Notes under the pieces: generated by a model
Seen by the model: only the letters and a program-made list of their open reading frames with translations
Told to the model about the DNA's origin: nothing
Databases searched by the model: none
Shown here: positions 23,584-32,472 of the stretch, in pieces
How positions within the stretch are numbered: the stretch's first letter is position 1
Layout of the letters: every line of letters begins with the position of its first letter
Translations under genes and position numbers: made by a program
Assembly: GCA_021200475.1 (NCBI GenBank)
Contig: JAJQGP010000015.1
Coordinates: forward strand, 1-64,000
Direction of reading: 5' to 3'
DNA from: Lachnospiraceae bacterium
GTDB lineage: Bacteria > Bacillota > Clostridia > Lachnospirales > Lachnospiraceae
DNA length: 64,000 nucleotides

Positions 23584-26109
23584 TCAGAACCCCTGCTCCG
23601 TACGGTTGATAATGTCATCCTGCAGGGAGCGGGAAAGTGTCGTAAACAGCGCGCTGTAGCCCGCCACACGCACCACCAGCTGTTTATAATTTTCCGGATG
23701 CTCCTGCGCGTCCAGCAGTGTCTCACGGCTGACCACGTTAAACTGCATATGCATACCCTTCTGGTCAAAGAAGCCGCGGATCAGCGCCACGAATTTCTCC
23801 AGTCCTTCCCGGCCGGAAAGCGCGGATGGGTGAAATTTCTGGTTAAACAGAGTGCCGTTCGATACAATAAAATGATCCAGCCGCGCCACCGAGCTTGCCG
23901 CCGCGGTCGGCCCCTTCACATCTCGACCGGCGGATGGAGAAACGCCGTCCGCTACCGGCGTATGCGCGTAACGCCCGTCCGGCGTGGCACCCGTCTGCGC
24001 GCCGAGCGGTACATTTGCGGAGACCGGATACAGCCCTGCCTGATACCAGCCGCCTCTCGGATTACGGAAGGTCTGAACCGGTTTGGTGTAATAATAAGCC
24101 ATCTCCCGCGCCAGCTGGTCGACCTCGGGAATATTATTGCCATACTTCGGCGCCGCCTCGATCAGGGAATGAATCTCCTCATAGTGCGCCAGCTTTGCCG
24201 ACTCTGGTTTCGTGTTCAGCACCGTCCGCAGCACCGTCCCGGCCGTATTCGCATCAACCGTCTGCCCGGAGGCTAACGCTTCCCTCAGAATCGTTGTCGT
24301 CAGATCTGCCGCTGAACGCTCGTCCAGTCCTTTGCCGTAATTCCACGCCAGCGCCTCCTTGAGCTCCTGCATGGTAAATTTTTTCTGTTCATAAACCAGG
24401 GTGCGGATCGCGTAAAACGAATCCGCGATGTTTGCAATGCCGAAGCCCTGCGGGCCGGTAAAGTTATACCTTGCGCCGCCCTCCTGCAGAGATTTCCCGC
24501 TTTTCAGGCAGTCGTCCACCAGACAGGATTCAAACGGAAGCGGGCAGCGCTCAGCATGCGCCACATCGATGGCATTGTCCGCATTCACCAGCAGGGAAAT
24601 GCAGTAATCCATCTGCTTTTTGTAGGCGTCGCAGAATTCCTCGAAGGTCTCCATCTTCGTGACGTCGCCCGTCTCAATTCCCACCAGCTCGCCCTTGTCC
24701 CAGCCATTGGAAAAGACCAGCTCCAGCGGGCGGCACATATTGAAGAATGCCGCGTCATGCCAGCCGTCCGTCCTGCCTGCCTTCTGCGGCTCCACACAGC
24801 CGATGATGCAGTAATCCCGCGCCTCTTCGAGGGAAAGTCCCCGGTTCTGCAAGGACGGGATAATCACCTCGTCGTTATAATAAGCCGGCTGCCCAAGGCC
24901 TGTGCGGGTCAGCTCCGCCGCTTTGATCAGGAACTCATGCGGCGACCCATTCCAGACACGAATGGAAAACGACGGCTGCGGCAGATGCACATGCTTCGAA
25001 GCCTGAATGCACATAAAGGAAAGATCATTGGTCGCGTCCTCTCCGTTTTCATCCTGCCCGCCGGCAATCAGATTCTGGAACAGACTGTAGCCCGCAAAGC
25101 CCTCCGCAGACACCCCGTCGCGGCACTTATTCAGGTCATTTAACTTCACCCACACGCAGTCCATCAGCTCCTGCGCAAATTCACGGGTGATTTTCCCCTG
25201 CTCCATATCCTTTTTATAATAAGGATACATATACTGGTCAAACCGCCCTGGAGAAATCGAGTGCCCGCTCGACTCCATCTGCAGCAGCTGCTGAACAAAC
25301 CAGAACGACTGACAGGCCTCATAAAAGCTGCGCGCCCCTTTTGCCGGAACCCGATCACAGTTCGCCGCAATCGTCAGAAGCTCCTGCCGTCTGACCGGGT
25401 CCGCGCACTGTCCCGCCATCTCTCTGGCCAGCGCCGCATAGCGGCCGGCATACTCCATCACCGCCTGACAGCTTACAATCACTGCCCGCAGAAAGCTCGA
25501 CTTTTTCGCGTAATCGCCATCGCCCACGCGGCAGGCGGCCAGCCCGGCCTCTGTCTTCTCAACAATCCCTTCGCAGCCAATCTCCAGCACTTCCCAGTAT
25601 TTAACCGTAATGTGCCCGATGCCATTGTAGTAATAATTTCCCGGTGTAAAAATGCCATGCTCGATGGCCCGGGCCGCTTCCGGCGCCATATAAGCGGAAG
25701 CCAGCTCACTGGTCGTCTTGCCCTTCCAGTATTTATGTACCTCTCTCAATTCCGCCTTCGTCTCTTCCGCGATATAAAACGGATCCGCCGCGCGCGTCGC
25801 CACGGTATCAAACTCCGCCTCCAGCCACTCGTAAGAATACTCCGGAAACGTCTGACAGCCGCGGGGCGCCAGAGTGCTGCTCCCCACAATCAGCTCCTGG
25901 TCACGGATGGTAATCGGGATATACCGCAGAATATGCGCAAACGCCTTCGCCCTGCGCGTAATGATCGGCTCCCCCTCCGTCTCCCTATAAGACTCCGTCA
26001 CCAGCTTCGCCCTGGCCGACTCAATCACCGGCATATTTGCAAACAGATCGTCAATCAGCTTCGTGATTCGCTCCGTTTTCGGAAGATCCACAATGTGAAA
26101 CCTCTCCAT
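23584..26109 (-). CDS. B12-independent glycyl-radical 1,2-propanediol dehydratase
   Basis: An 841-residue glycyl-radical enzyme converting 1,2-propanediol to propionaldehyde. The thiyl-radical Cys438 and general-base Glu440 lie in CIIGCVEPQ, the dehydratase variant of the motif; pyruvate formate-lyase has CC instead. The radical Gly817 lies in RVAGYSALF near the C-terminus. Its genome context (aldolase, PduP, shell genes) supports propanediol over glycerol or choline. No encapsulation peptide is visible; it begins directly with the GRE fold, so loading may occur by interaction with other cargo. First gene of the locus, behind a consensus promoter. Oxygen-sensitive by family. Confidence 0.94.
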   Translation of the reverse strand: MERFHIVDLPKTERITKLIDDLFANMPVIESARAKLVTESYRETEGEPIITRRAKAFAHILRYIPITIRDQELIVGSSTLAPRGCQTFPEYSYEWLEAEFDTVATRAADPFYIAEETKAELREVHKYWKGKTTSELASAYMAPEAARAIEHGIFTPGNYYYNGIGHITVKYWEVLEIGCEGIVEKTEAGLAACRVGDGDYAKKSSFLRAVIVSCQAVMEYAGRYAALAREMAGQCADPVRRQELLTIAANCDRVPAKGARSFYEACQSFWFVQQLLQMESSGHSISPGRFDQYMYPYYKKDMEQGKITREFAQELMDCVWVKLNDLNKCRDGVSAEGFAGYSLFQNLIAGGQDENGEDATNDLSFMCIQASKHVHLPQPSFSIRVWNGSPHEFLIKAAELTRTGLGQPAYYNDEVIIPSLQNRGLSLEEARDYCIIGCVEPQKAGRTDGWHDAAFFNMCRPLELVFSNGWDKGELVGIETGDVTKMETFEEFCDAYKKQMDYCISLLVNADNAIDVAHAERCPLPFESCLVDDCLKSGKSLQEGGARYNFTGPQGFGIANIADSFYAIRTLVYEQKKFTMQELKEALAWNYGKGLDERSAADLTTTILREALASGQTVDANTAGTVLRTVLNTKPESAKLAHYEEIHSLIEAAPKYGNNIPEVDQLAREMAYYYTKPVQTFRNPRGGWYQAGLYPVSANVPLGAQTGATPDGRYAHTPVADGVSPSAGRDVKGPTAAASSVARLDHFIVSNGTLFNQKFHPSALSGREGLEKFVALIRGFFDQKGMHMQFNVVSRETLLDAQEHPENYKQLVVRVAGYSALFTTLSRSLQDDIINRTEQGF

Positions 26110-26179
26110 GCTTCTCCTTTCCCATGAATGCCATCCGGCAAGCCATGCCGCTTTTTCATACTATGCTACGAAACAAATC

Positions 26180-26223
26180 GTAACGATTCAGAACAGCAGA
26201 CCAATGCTGTTCTAAACTGTTAC
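26180..26223. repeat. GTAAC-ATTCAGAAC palindrome, copy 2
   Basis: GTAACGATTCAGAACAGC faces GCTGTTCTAAACTGTTAC, a 44-bp near-perfect palindrome lying in the 5' leader of the dehydratase mRNA, between promoter and ATG. Confidence 0.8.
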
Positions 26224-26240
26224 AACAAATTCTGATACCA

Positions 26241-26269
26241 ATTATACTCATATTTGCCGGGTATGTCAA
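26241..26269 (-). promoter_or_regulatory. Main promoter of the BMC operon
   Basis: Minus strand TTGACA (26264-26269), exactly 17 bp, TATAAT (26241-26246): full consensus. The leader to the dehydratase ATG is about 125 nt. Confidence 0.88.
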
Positions 26270-26345
26270 CATAACCCAACACATATATTTGTTATTTTAT
26301 GTTGTTTTTGCAGTATTTTTTATGTGGTATTTTGTTGATCTTATG
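26270..26345 (-). promoter_or_regulatory. Candidate operator repeats upstream of the BMC promoter
   Basis: Minus strand repeats ATCAACAAAATA, ACATAAAAAATA, CAACATAAAATAA and ATGTGTTG upstream of -35 resemble those before fucA. Likely regulator sites, perhaps DeoR; inference. Confidence 0.4.
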
Positions 26346-26442
26346 ATATAGTCATGGAATATAAGCCTGCCATTCTTTTCTGCTCGCCGCGCGGGGCGCA
26401 TCCATAGCCAGCTGGAAAAACTTCCATTGCGCCCCTGCGATC

Positions 26443-26563
26443 GAGCAGGAGGCGGCTCGTCAGCTTCTGCTCGCCCGCATCTGGCGTTAGCCGGAAATAT
26501 TCCTTACGCGGCCGTGCGCATAAAAACCCGGCCGTTCTGAAGCATTTGTCCAGGACAGCCGGG
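26443..26563. repeat. Dispersed GAGCAGGAG element, copy 3, plus hairpin
   Basis: Hairpin GAGCAGGAG/CTTCTGCTC (26443-26472) with the same 50-bp flank as 1231-1288 (TCTGGCGTTAG, GAAATATTCCTTACGCGG and GTGCGCAT). A second hairpin CCCGGC..GCCGGG follows at 26526-26562, as at 1296-1327 for copy 2. The pairing of the repeat with a GC-rich hairpin is therefore conserved. The rest of 26564-26649 is T-rich. Confidence 0.8.
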
Positions 26564-26649
26564 TCTCAGCTTTAAATCTTTTGTATTTTAGAATCTTTTG
26601 TGTTTCAAAAATCTTTTGTGTTTTTCCGTTCCTTTTGTTCTTTCGTATC

Positions 26650-26892
26650 TTACTGTCTTATGTACTCCACCATCTTCTGTACTTTCTCTGCCATCTGCGG
26701 CTCAATTTCTTTTGTATCCTTCACTTCTTTTGTCTCTTTTGAGTCTTTTGTACCTTCCGGCATCTTTCGTAAAAGTGGAGTTTTTTTATCCAACACCAGC
26801 GCAGCTTTTTTCGCCACACCGCTACATGTAAAAGCTGATTGCTCCGTGCTTCGCACTACCGCAATCACCACTGGCATTCGTAATCCGCTCAT
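26650..26892 (-). CDS. Hypothetical small Lys/Glu/Thr-rich protein
   Basis: An 80-residue open frame that I do not recognise. It has a short hydrophobic start (MPVVIAVVRS, if the sixth codon is the start) and a highly charged C-terminal part with TKDSKETKEVKDTKE-type repeats. No convincing Shine-Dalgarno precedes either ATG. It is the only sizeable frame in the 895-bp gap between the BMC promoter and ppdK. Downstream, ACAAAAGATT recurs three times. It could be a small gene, a decayed gene or a dispersed element. Confidence 0.3.
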   Translation of the reverse strand: MSGLRMPVVIAVVRSTEQSAFTCSGVAKKAALVLDKKTPLLRKMPEGTKDSKETKEVKDTKEIEPQMAEKVQKMVEYIRQ

Positions 26893-26930
26893 TTTTCTTT
26901 GAAAAATGGCTGCTTACTCATACCAGTTTG

Positions 26931-26990
26931 GTCCTCTAATGTCCAAATAGCTCTGCGCACAAGTGCGCCCGCTATTTCGCCATTGAGGAC
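26931..26990. repeat. Long hairpin downstream of ppdK
   Basis: GTCCTCTAATG and AAATAGC pair with GCTATTT and CATTGAGGAC, and the tip GCGCAC-AA-GTGCGC is itself paired. The 60-bp palindrome stands 15 bp after the ppdK stop. There is no T run, so it is a 3' stabiliser or a repeat rather than a classic terminator. Confidence 0.7.
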
Positions 26991-27004
26991 GCTTTTACAG
27001 TAAA

Positions 27005-29635
27005 TCACGCTTTCTTGTCCGCGATCGCTGCCTGCGCTGCCGCAAGTCTCGCAATCGGTACACGGAAAGGTGAGCAGGATACATAGTCAAGGCCGATCTT
27101 ATGGCAATATTCTACGGAAGACGGATCACCGCCATGCTCGCCGCAGATGCCAAAATGCAGATCCGGGTTTGCCGGACGGCCAAGCTCGATCGCCATCTCC
27201 ATCAGCTTGCCGACGCCATTCTGGTCGAGCTTCGCAAACGGGTCATTCTCGAAAATCTTCGCGTCATAGTAAGAGGTCAGGAACTTGCTCGCGTCATCGC
27301 GGGAGAAACCATAGCACATCTGTGTCAGGTCATTCGTACCAAAGCAGAAGAAATCCGCCTCCTTCGCGATGTCATTCGCAGTCAGAGCCGCACGCGGGAT
27401 CTCAATCATGGTGCCGACTTCATACTTCAATTCAACGCCAGCAGCTTTAATTTCCTTCTCAGCTACTTCTACAACGGTCTTCTTTACAAACTTCAGCTCT
27501 TTCGCGTCACCTACCAGCGGGATCATGATCTCCGGCACTACCTTCCAGTCCGGATGTCTCTTCTGCACATTGATCGCCGCGCGGATAACCGCCATCGTCT
27601 GCATTTTCGCAATCTCCGGGAAGGTAACGTCCAGACGGCAGCCGCGGTGACCCATCATCGGGTTAAACTCTTTGAGCGCATTAATCTGCGTACGGATATG
27701 CTCCATACTCTTGTGCTGTGCGTCCGCGAGCTTGCGGATGTCTTCCTCCTCGGTCGGAACAAACTCATGAAGAGGCGGATCCAGGAAACGGATAGTGACA
27801 GGATTGCCCTCCATCGCTTCATAAAGTGCCTCAAAATCTGCCTGCTGATATGGAAGAATCTTATCCAGGGCAGCTTCTCTCTCTTCGGTGGTCTCCGCGC
27901 AGATCATCTCACGGAAAGCGTCGATTCTCTCCTCACCGAAGAACATATGCTCGGTACGGCACAGACCAATACCTTCCGCCCCAAGCTCACGCGCCTTGCG
28001 TGCGTCTCTCGGAGTATCCGCGTTTGTTCTGACTTTTAACTTTCTATACTGGTCAGCCCAGGTCATAATACGGCCAAACTCGCCCGCGATCGTCGCATCA
28101 ACGGTCGGGATCAGGCCCTCATATACATTACCGGTCGAGCCATCGATCGAGATTTCATCGCCCTCATGGAATTCCTTGCCATTTACCGTAAACTTCTTAT
28201 GCAGCTCATCCATCACGATATCACCGCAGCCGGACACACAGCAGGTACCCATACCACGCGCTACTACAGCCGCATGGCTCGTCATGCCGCCGCGGACGGT
28301 CAGGATGCCCTGCGCATTCTTCATGCCCTCGATGTCCTCCGGAGAAGTCTCCAGGCGAACCAGGACGACCTTCTCGCCTCTGTTAGCCCATGCTTTCGCG
28401 TCCTCAGCCGTGAAAACAATCTTGCCGCAGGCAGCTCCCGGAGAAGCGCCAAGGCCTCTGGTAAGCGGCACTGCCTTGTGCAGAATATAGGAATCGAACT
28501 GCGGGTGAAGCAGGGTATCAAGGTTCCGCGGGTCGATCATCGCAACCGCTTCTTCCTCGGTTCTCTTGCCCTCATCTACCAGATCGCAGGCAATCTTCAG
28601 AGCCGCCTGCGCGGTTCTCTTACCGTTACGAGTCTGCAGCATATACAGCTTATTATTCTCTACGGTAAACTCCATATCCTGCATATCACGGTAATGATCT
28701 TCCAGGATACTGCAAACGGAGGTAAACTGTGCAAATGCCTCCGGGAACTTCTGCTCCATCTCGCTGATGTGCATCGGTGTGCGGACACCCGCTACCACGT
28801 CTTCGCCCTGTGCATTCGTCAGGAACTCACCAAACAGGCCCTTCTTACCAGTCGCCGGGTCACGTGTAAATGCCACGCCCGTACCGCAGTCATCGCCCAT
28901 ATTACCAAACGCCATCATCTGTACATTCACCGCAGTACCCCAGGAATACGGGATATCATTGTCACGGCGGTATACATTCGCACGCGGGTTATCCCAGGAA
29001 CGGAACACAGCCTTGATCGCCTCTACCAGCTGCACCTTCGGATCCGTCGGGAAATCGCTGCCGATCTTTGCCTTATACTCTGCCTTGAACTGGTAAGCCA
29101 GCTCCTTCAGATCATCCGCATCCAGCTCTACATCGTGGACAACGCCCTTTTTCGCCTTCATCTTGTCGATCAGCTCTTCAAAGTACTTCTTTCCAACCTC
29201 CATCACGACGTCAGAGAACATCTGAATAAAACGGCGATAGCAGTCCCACGCCCAGCGCGGATTGCCTGACTTCTTAGCAAGCACCTTTACAACGTCTTCA
29301 TTCAGTCCTAAATTCAGGATCGTGTCCATCATACCCGGCATGGATGCTCTCGCACCGGAACGGACAGAAACAAGCAGCGGGTTCTCAATATCCCCGAACT
29401 TCTTTCCTGTAATCTCTTCCATCTTGCCGATCGCTTCCACAATCTGACCCATAATCTCGTCATTGATCTGACGGCCATCCTCGTAGTACTGCGTGCAGGC
29501 TTCCGTCGTGATCGTAAAGCCCTGCGGCACCGGCAGACCCAGGTTGGTCATCTCCGCGAGGTTCGCGCCCTTGCCACCGAGCAGGTTCCGCATATTCGCA
29601 TTGCCCTCGGTGAACATATAAACCCATTTGTTCAT
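27005..29635 (-). CDS. ppdK: Pyruvate, phosphate dikinase
   Basis: An 876-residue PPDK: PEP + AMP + PPi to pyruvate + ATP + Pi, reversible. The N-terminal nucleotide-binding domain starts NKWVYMFTEGNANMRNLLGGKGANLAEM-like. The swivelling domain carries the phospho-histidine in GGMTSHAAVVARGMG. The C-terminal PEP-binding TIM barrel has RTEHMFF, GTNDLTQM and GICGEHGGDP. The longer frame to 29707 has no ribosome site; CAGGAGG precedes 29635. Own promoter at 29776-29803. Together with the PPi-type phosphofructokinase nearby it suggests glycolysis that uses pyrophosphate as phosphoryl donor. Confidence 0.97.
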   Translation of the reverse strand: MNKWVYMFTEGNANMRNLLGGKGANLAEMTNLGLPVPQGFTITTEACTQYYEDGRQINDEIMGQIVEAIGKMEEITGKKFGDIENPLLVSVRSGARASMPGMMDTILNLGLNEDVVKVLAKKSGNPRWAWDCYRRFIQMFSDVVMEVGKKYFEELIDKMKAKKGVVHDVELDADDLKELAYQFKAEYKAKIGSDFPTDPKVQLVEAIKAVFRSWDNPRANVYRRDNDIPYSWGTAVNVQMMAFGNMGDDCGTGVAFTRDPATGKKGLFGEFLTNAQGEDVVAGVRTPMHISEMEQKFPEAFAQFTSVCSILEDHYRDMQDMEFTVENNKLYMLQTRNGKRTAQAALKIACDLVDEGKRTEEEAVAMIDPRNLDTLLHPQFDSYILHKAVPLTRGLGASPGAACGKIVFTAEDAKAWANRGEKVVLVRLETSPEDIEGMKNAQGILTVRGGMTSHAAVVARGMGTCCVSGCGDIVMDELHKKFTVNGKEFHEGDEISIDGSTGNVYEGLIPTVDATIAGEFGRIMTWADQYRKLKVRTNADTPRDARKARELGAEGIGLCRTEHMFFGEERIDAFREMICAETTEEREAALDKILPYQQADFEALYEAMEGNPVTIRFLDPPLHEFVPTEEEDIRKLADAQHKSMEHIRTQINALKEFNPMMGHRGCRLDVTFPEIAKMQTMAVIRAAINVQKRHPDWKVVPEIMIPLVGDAKELKFVKKTVVEVAEKEIKAAGVELKYEVGTMIEIPRAALTANDIAKEADFFCFGTNDLTQMCYGFSRDDASKFLTSYYDAKIFENDPFAKLDQNGVGKLMEMAIELGRPANPDLHFGICGEHGGDPSSVEYCHKIGLDYVSCSPFRVPIARLAAAQAAIADKKA

Positions 29636-29775
29636 TTTACAATTCCTCCTGATTGGTTTCCCGTGTGGATATCTGATTTTTCGTTGGCAGCCACTTTTTA
29701 ACAACACTTATATTTCCAAAACCCGCGACATTTCTGCCAGTTCGTGACCGACAACGTTTCCCACTCATGTTTCAA

Positions 29776-29803
29776 TTGTAACATATTTCCCACATCAGTC
29801 AAG
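29776..29803 (-). promoter_or_regulatory. Promoter of ppdK
   Basis: Minus strand TTGACT (29798-29803), 16-bp spacer, TACAAT (29776-29781). It gives a leader of about 130 nt. The rest of the 376-bp gap (29636-30011) holds nothing I can support; a 60-codon frame there lacks a ribosome site. Confidence 0.7.
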
Positions 29804-30011
29804 AAAATCCTTGCCAGATTTTTGAGTTTTTTGTGCATAATCTTTGAAAGTTTCGTGACGAGCGGTCAATTTTTGTCATTTTCGCAAGTCTCTGTTGAAA
29901 ATCATTTGTAACACACCCATAGTGATCCACACTATAATGCGAACCGCAAAATTCAAGGTTCCTTCCATTCCGTGTCTTCACAATTCCAGGGATAGGCGCG
30001 GTTCTTTTCTG

Positions 30012-30749
30012 TCATAAAACAAAATAGCCTGCTTTCTTATAATAAAACTCCTGTTCCACCGTAAACAGTTCTTCCAGCTTCGATATGTCCCGCTCCTCAC
30101 GATATAATTTCAGACTTTCTAAATAAAGCCCCCGCTTCTCGTCTTCTATCACAACCGGACAAATCCCGTGCGTCAGACATTCCCGAAACAAAATCAGCCG
30201 CCCGGTTCGCCCGTTTCCATCCTGAAACGGATGAATGCTCTCATATCTGGCATGAAATTCAGCCAGTACCGCCAGATTCACAGACTGACCGGAATACCAG
30301 GAAAGCAGCCGTTTCATCTCTTCCGGCACATCCGCAGGCAGGACAGTCGGATAAATCCCGATGATATTCGCTCTCTTTTTATAATCCCCGATCGCGTAGC
30401 CATTCGCCCGATCCTCAAAAACTCCCGATTTAAGCTCACAGTGAAACGCCTTAATCAATTCCTGCGACAGCGGCTCCTCCAGTGTGTCCAGCATCCGGTT
30501 AAACATAAGGAAATGGCCATTCATCTCTTCTACATCTTTTGCCCGATAACAGTCATCCGATTTTGGAAGCGTCCCCTGGTCAAACAAAGAAGCCGTCTGT
30601 TCCTCCGTCAGCGTACTTCCCTCAATCTTGTTCGAATTATAAGCCAGAAGCCGCTGGGTGAACGCATACACACCAGAACGGTCAAACCGTTTTCGTTCTA
30701 TCACAAGCCGCTCCAGAAGAAATGTTAAAAAGTTCGAATCCGTGACCAC
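30012..30749 (-). CDS. Fic-domain protein with N-terminal inhibitory motif
   Basis: A 245-residue Fic protein. The catalytic motif HPFQDGNGRTGR (173-184) is intact, so it should transfer AMP or another nucleotide to a target hydroxyl. The inhibitory helix motif S39-x3-E43-G44 (YNSNKIEGS) marks class II, self-inhibited by an N-terminal helix. It starts with GTG at 30749, with GGGAGG eight bases before. No antitoxin gene is adjacent, consistent with built-in inhibition. Target unknown. It stands alone between pfk and ppdK. Confidence 0.92.
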   Translation of the reverse strand: MVTDSNFLTFLLERLVIERKRFDRSGVYAFTQRLLAYNSNKIEGSTLTEEQTASLFDQGTLPKSDDCYRAKDVEEMNGHFLMFNRMLDTLEEPLSQELIKAFHCELKSGVFEDRANGYAIGDYKKRANIIGIYPTVLPADVPEEMKRLLSWYSGQSVNLAVLAEFHARYESIHPFQDGNGRTGRLILFRECLTHGICPVVIEDEKRGLYLESLKLYREERDISKLEELFTVEQEFYYKKAGYFVL

Positions 30750-30925
30750 GACTTACACCTCCCGTGCCTGACATTTCATCAAAAACTGGAAATAACGAAA
30801 GCCGCTGAGCGCCAGGTCCGGCGCTTCTCACGGATAAGAAATACGCCTGCACGGCAATCACAGCGGCTTCTGCTCAAAAACTATTTTCAAAAAACTTTCA
30901 GCAAGCTATTATGGTAATGATCATG

Positions 30926-32173
30926 TTACTTTCTGTAAGCACTGCGGTTCAGCACCAGATGCTTCGGAACACCATTCACCATCAGCGGAGTCAGCTCGCC
31001 AAGGATCAGCGGACGCGCATATTCCACATAGCCCTCTCCAATGTCTGTACCATCATTGATAATCCACTCTGCCGGAACCGGTCTCTCTACGTTCGCGATC
31101 GCATGAATGTCATAGATGCTGTAGCCAACCTGATACGGGCTGCGCTCCTTCACATCGATGGTGATCATCATGCCGGTCTGGCCCTCATCAGCTGCCTTGC
31201 AAGCCAGATAACCTACATTGAACGCTTCATTGATATCGTTCAGAGATGCGATGTGCGTCGCCGCTCTCTGCAGTGTAGAGAACTCGATCGCACGGGTCTT
31301 CAGTCCTGTCGCCTCAGCAATCTTGTTTGCCAGAACAACGCCGCAGCCGGAAAGCTGCTTGTGGCCAAACGCATCTACATAGTCAGAGCCGGCGCCCAGC
31401 TCACACACGAAGCGGCCGTCCGCAATCTTGATTCCTTCTGATACCGCGATCACTACAGAGCTCTTCTTCGCCGCCAGATCCTTCACTCTTGCCAGGAAAT
31501 CATCCATATCAAAGGTCGACTCCGGCAGATAAATCAGATCCGGACCTTCACAGTCCTCATCTCTTGAAAGCGCGGCAGCCGCAGTCAGCCAGCCAGCGTT
31601 ACGTCCCATGATCTCCACGATGCAGACGGTCGGCTTCTCAATACCGAAGCTCGCGTTGTCGCGGATGATCTCCTTCAGAGAAGTCGCGATATATTTCGCC
31701 GCAGAGCCGTAGCCCGGGCAGTGATCGGTGATCGGCAGGTCATTGTCAATCGTCTTCGGAACACCCATGAAGCGCTGAGATTTGCCCTTCAGAGCCGCAT
31801 AGTCAGAAAGCATCTTGATCGTATCCATCGAATCATTGCCGCCAATGTAGAACAGGCACTCGATGTTATACTTCTCAAGGATCTCAAAAATCTTATCATA
31901 AACCGCCTCATTGCCCTCGATCTTCGGCAGCTTGTAGCGGCAGGAACCAAGGAACGCAGACGGCGTTCTCTTCAGAAGCTCGATGTCCTTGTCTTCCTTA
32001 ATATATTCGCTCATGTCTACCAGGTCTTCATTCAAAAAACCCTGGATTCCATGATGCATCCCATAAATCTTCTCCACGCCAAGCTCTCTTGCCTTGCTCA
32101 CAACGCCCGCAAGACTGGAATTGATCACAGCTGTCGGTCCGCCGGACTGACCTACTACAATATTTCCCTTCAT
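30926..32173 (-). CDS. 6-phosphofructokinase, predicted PPi-dependent
   Basis: A 415-residue phosphofructokinase. VVGQSGGPTAVINSSLAGVV is the N-terminal phosphate loop. GGNDSMDTIKM and VPKTIDNDLP carry Asp and Lys at the two positions that in ATP enzymes are Gly (GGDGS; PGTIDND). These changes are known to mark PPi-dependent enzymes, so PPi is the predicted donor. IVEIMGRNAGWLTA binds fructose-6-phosphate. Full length. GGAGG precedes the ATG. The mRNA leader of about 205 nt contains a dispersed palindromic element (32292-32383). Confidence 0.9.
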   Translation of the reverse strand: MKGNIVVGQSGGPTAVINSSLAGVVSKARELGVEKIYGMHHGIQGFLNEDLVDMSEYIKEDKDIELLKRTPSAFLGSCRYKLPKIEGNEAVYDKIFEILEKYNIECLFYIGGNDSMDTIKMLSDYAALKGKSQRFMGVPKTIDNDLPITDHCPGYGSAAKYIATSLKEIIRDNASFGIEKPTVCIVEIMGRNAGWLTAAAALSRDEDCEGPDLIYLPESTFDMDDFLARVKDLAAKKSSVVIAVSEGIKIADGRFVCELGAGSDYVDAFGHKQLSGCGVVLANKIAEATGLKTRAIEFSTLQRAATHIASLNDINEAFNVGYLACKAADEGQTGMMITIDVKERSPYQVGYSIYDIHAIANVERPVPAEWIINDGTDIGEGYVEYARPLILGELTPLMVNGVPKHLVLNRSAYRK

Positions 32174-32291
32174 TGTAACTTCCTCCTGAAATTCTGTTCT
32201 GTATCATTACCTTTGAAAATACCGGCTTCACATGGAATAAACCAGTTTTTCCCAAGCGCCGTTTAAACGCAAAGCGTTTTCCATTGGCGGC

Positions 32292-32383
32292 GCGGCGCTG
32301 AACGTCCAGTGGACGTTCGCTTAGCACCGACCGAAGTGAAACGCAGACTGCCGCCGAACGTTCGTGAAGGGCGCTTCCATCAG
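32292..32383. repeat. GAACGTCCAGTGGACGTTC mobile-type element, copy 1
   Basis: The core palindrome GAACGTCCAGTGGACGTTC (32300-32318) is followed by AGCACCGACCG and ends CGCTTCCATCAG. The same core, the CCGACCG segment and the end occur within the GH78 gene at 46586-46700; a diverged copy is at 54195-54253. Here it forms part of the pfk 5' leader. Confidence 0.85.
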
Positions 32384-32386
32384 AGC

Positions 32387-32415
32387 AGTATAGCAGAATT
32401 TTCCTGATACCGCAA
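32387..32415 (-). promoter_or_regulatory. Promoter of pfk
   Basis: Minus strand TTGCGG (32410-32415), 17 bp, TATACT (32387-32392). Transcription would start about 205 nt before the ATG, immediately upstream of the dispersed element. Confidence 0.65.
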
Positions 32416-32472
32416 GATGGAATCTGGGGTTTTCACACTTTTTACAGGCTTTCGGATTTTGACCTGTAGCAA

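Noticed and set aside
26110-26240. A cobalamin riboswitch in the dehydratase leader
   Set aside because: No B12-box or conserved riboswitch core is visible, and the dehydratase is B12-independent. The only structure is the 26180-26223 palindrome.
28166-29269. A 367-codon plus-strand frame inside ppdK
   Set aside because: It mirrors the strongly conserved PPDK sequence on the other strand and has no ribosome site or recognisable motif.
29799-29981. A 60-codon minus-strand frame upstream of ppdK
   Set aside because: It has no ribosome site or recognisable content and runs into the ppdK promoter region; probably non-coding.
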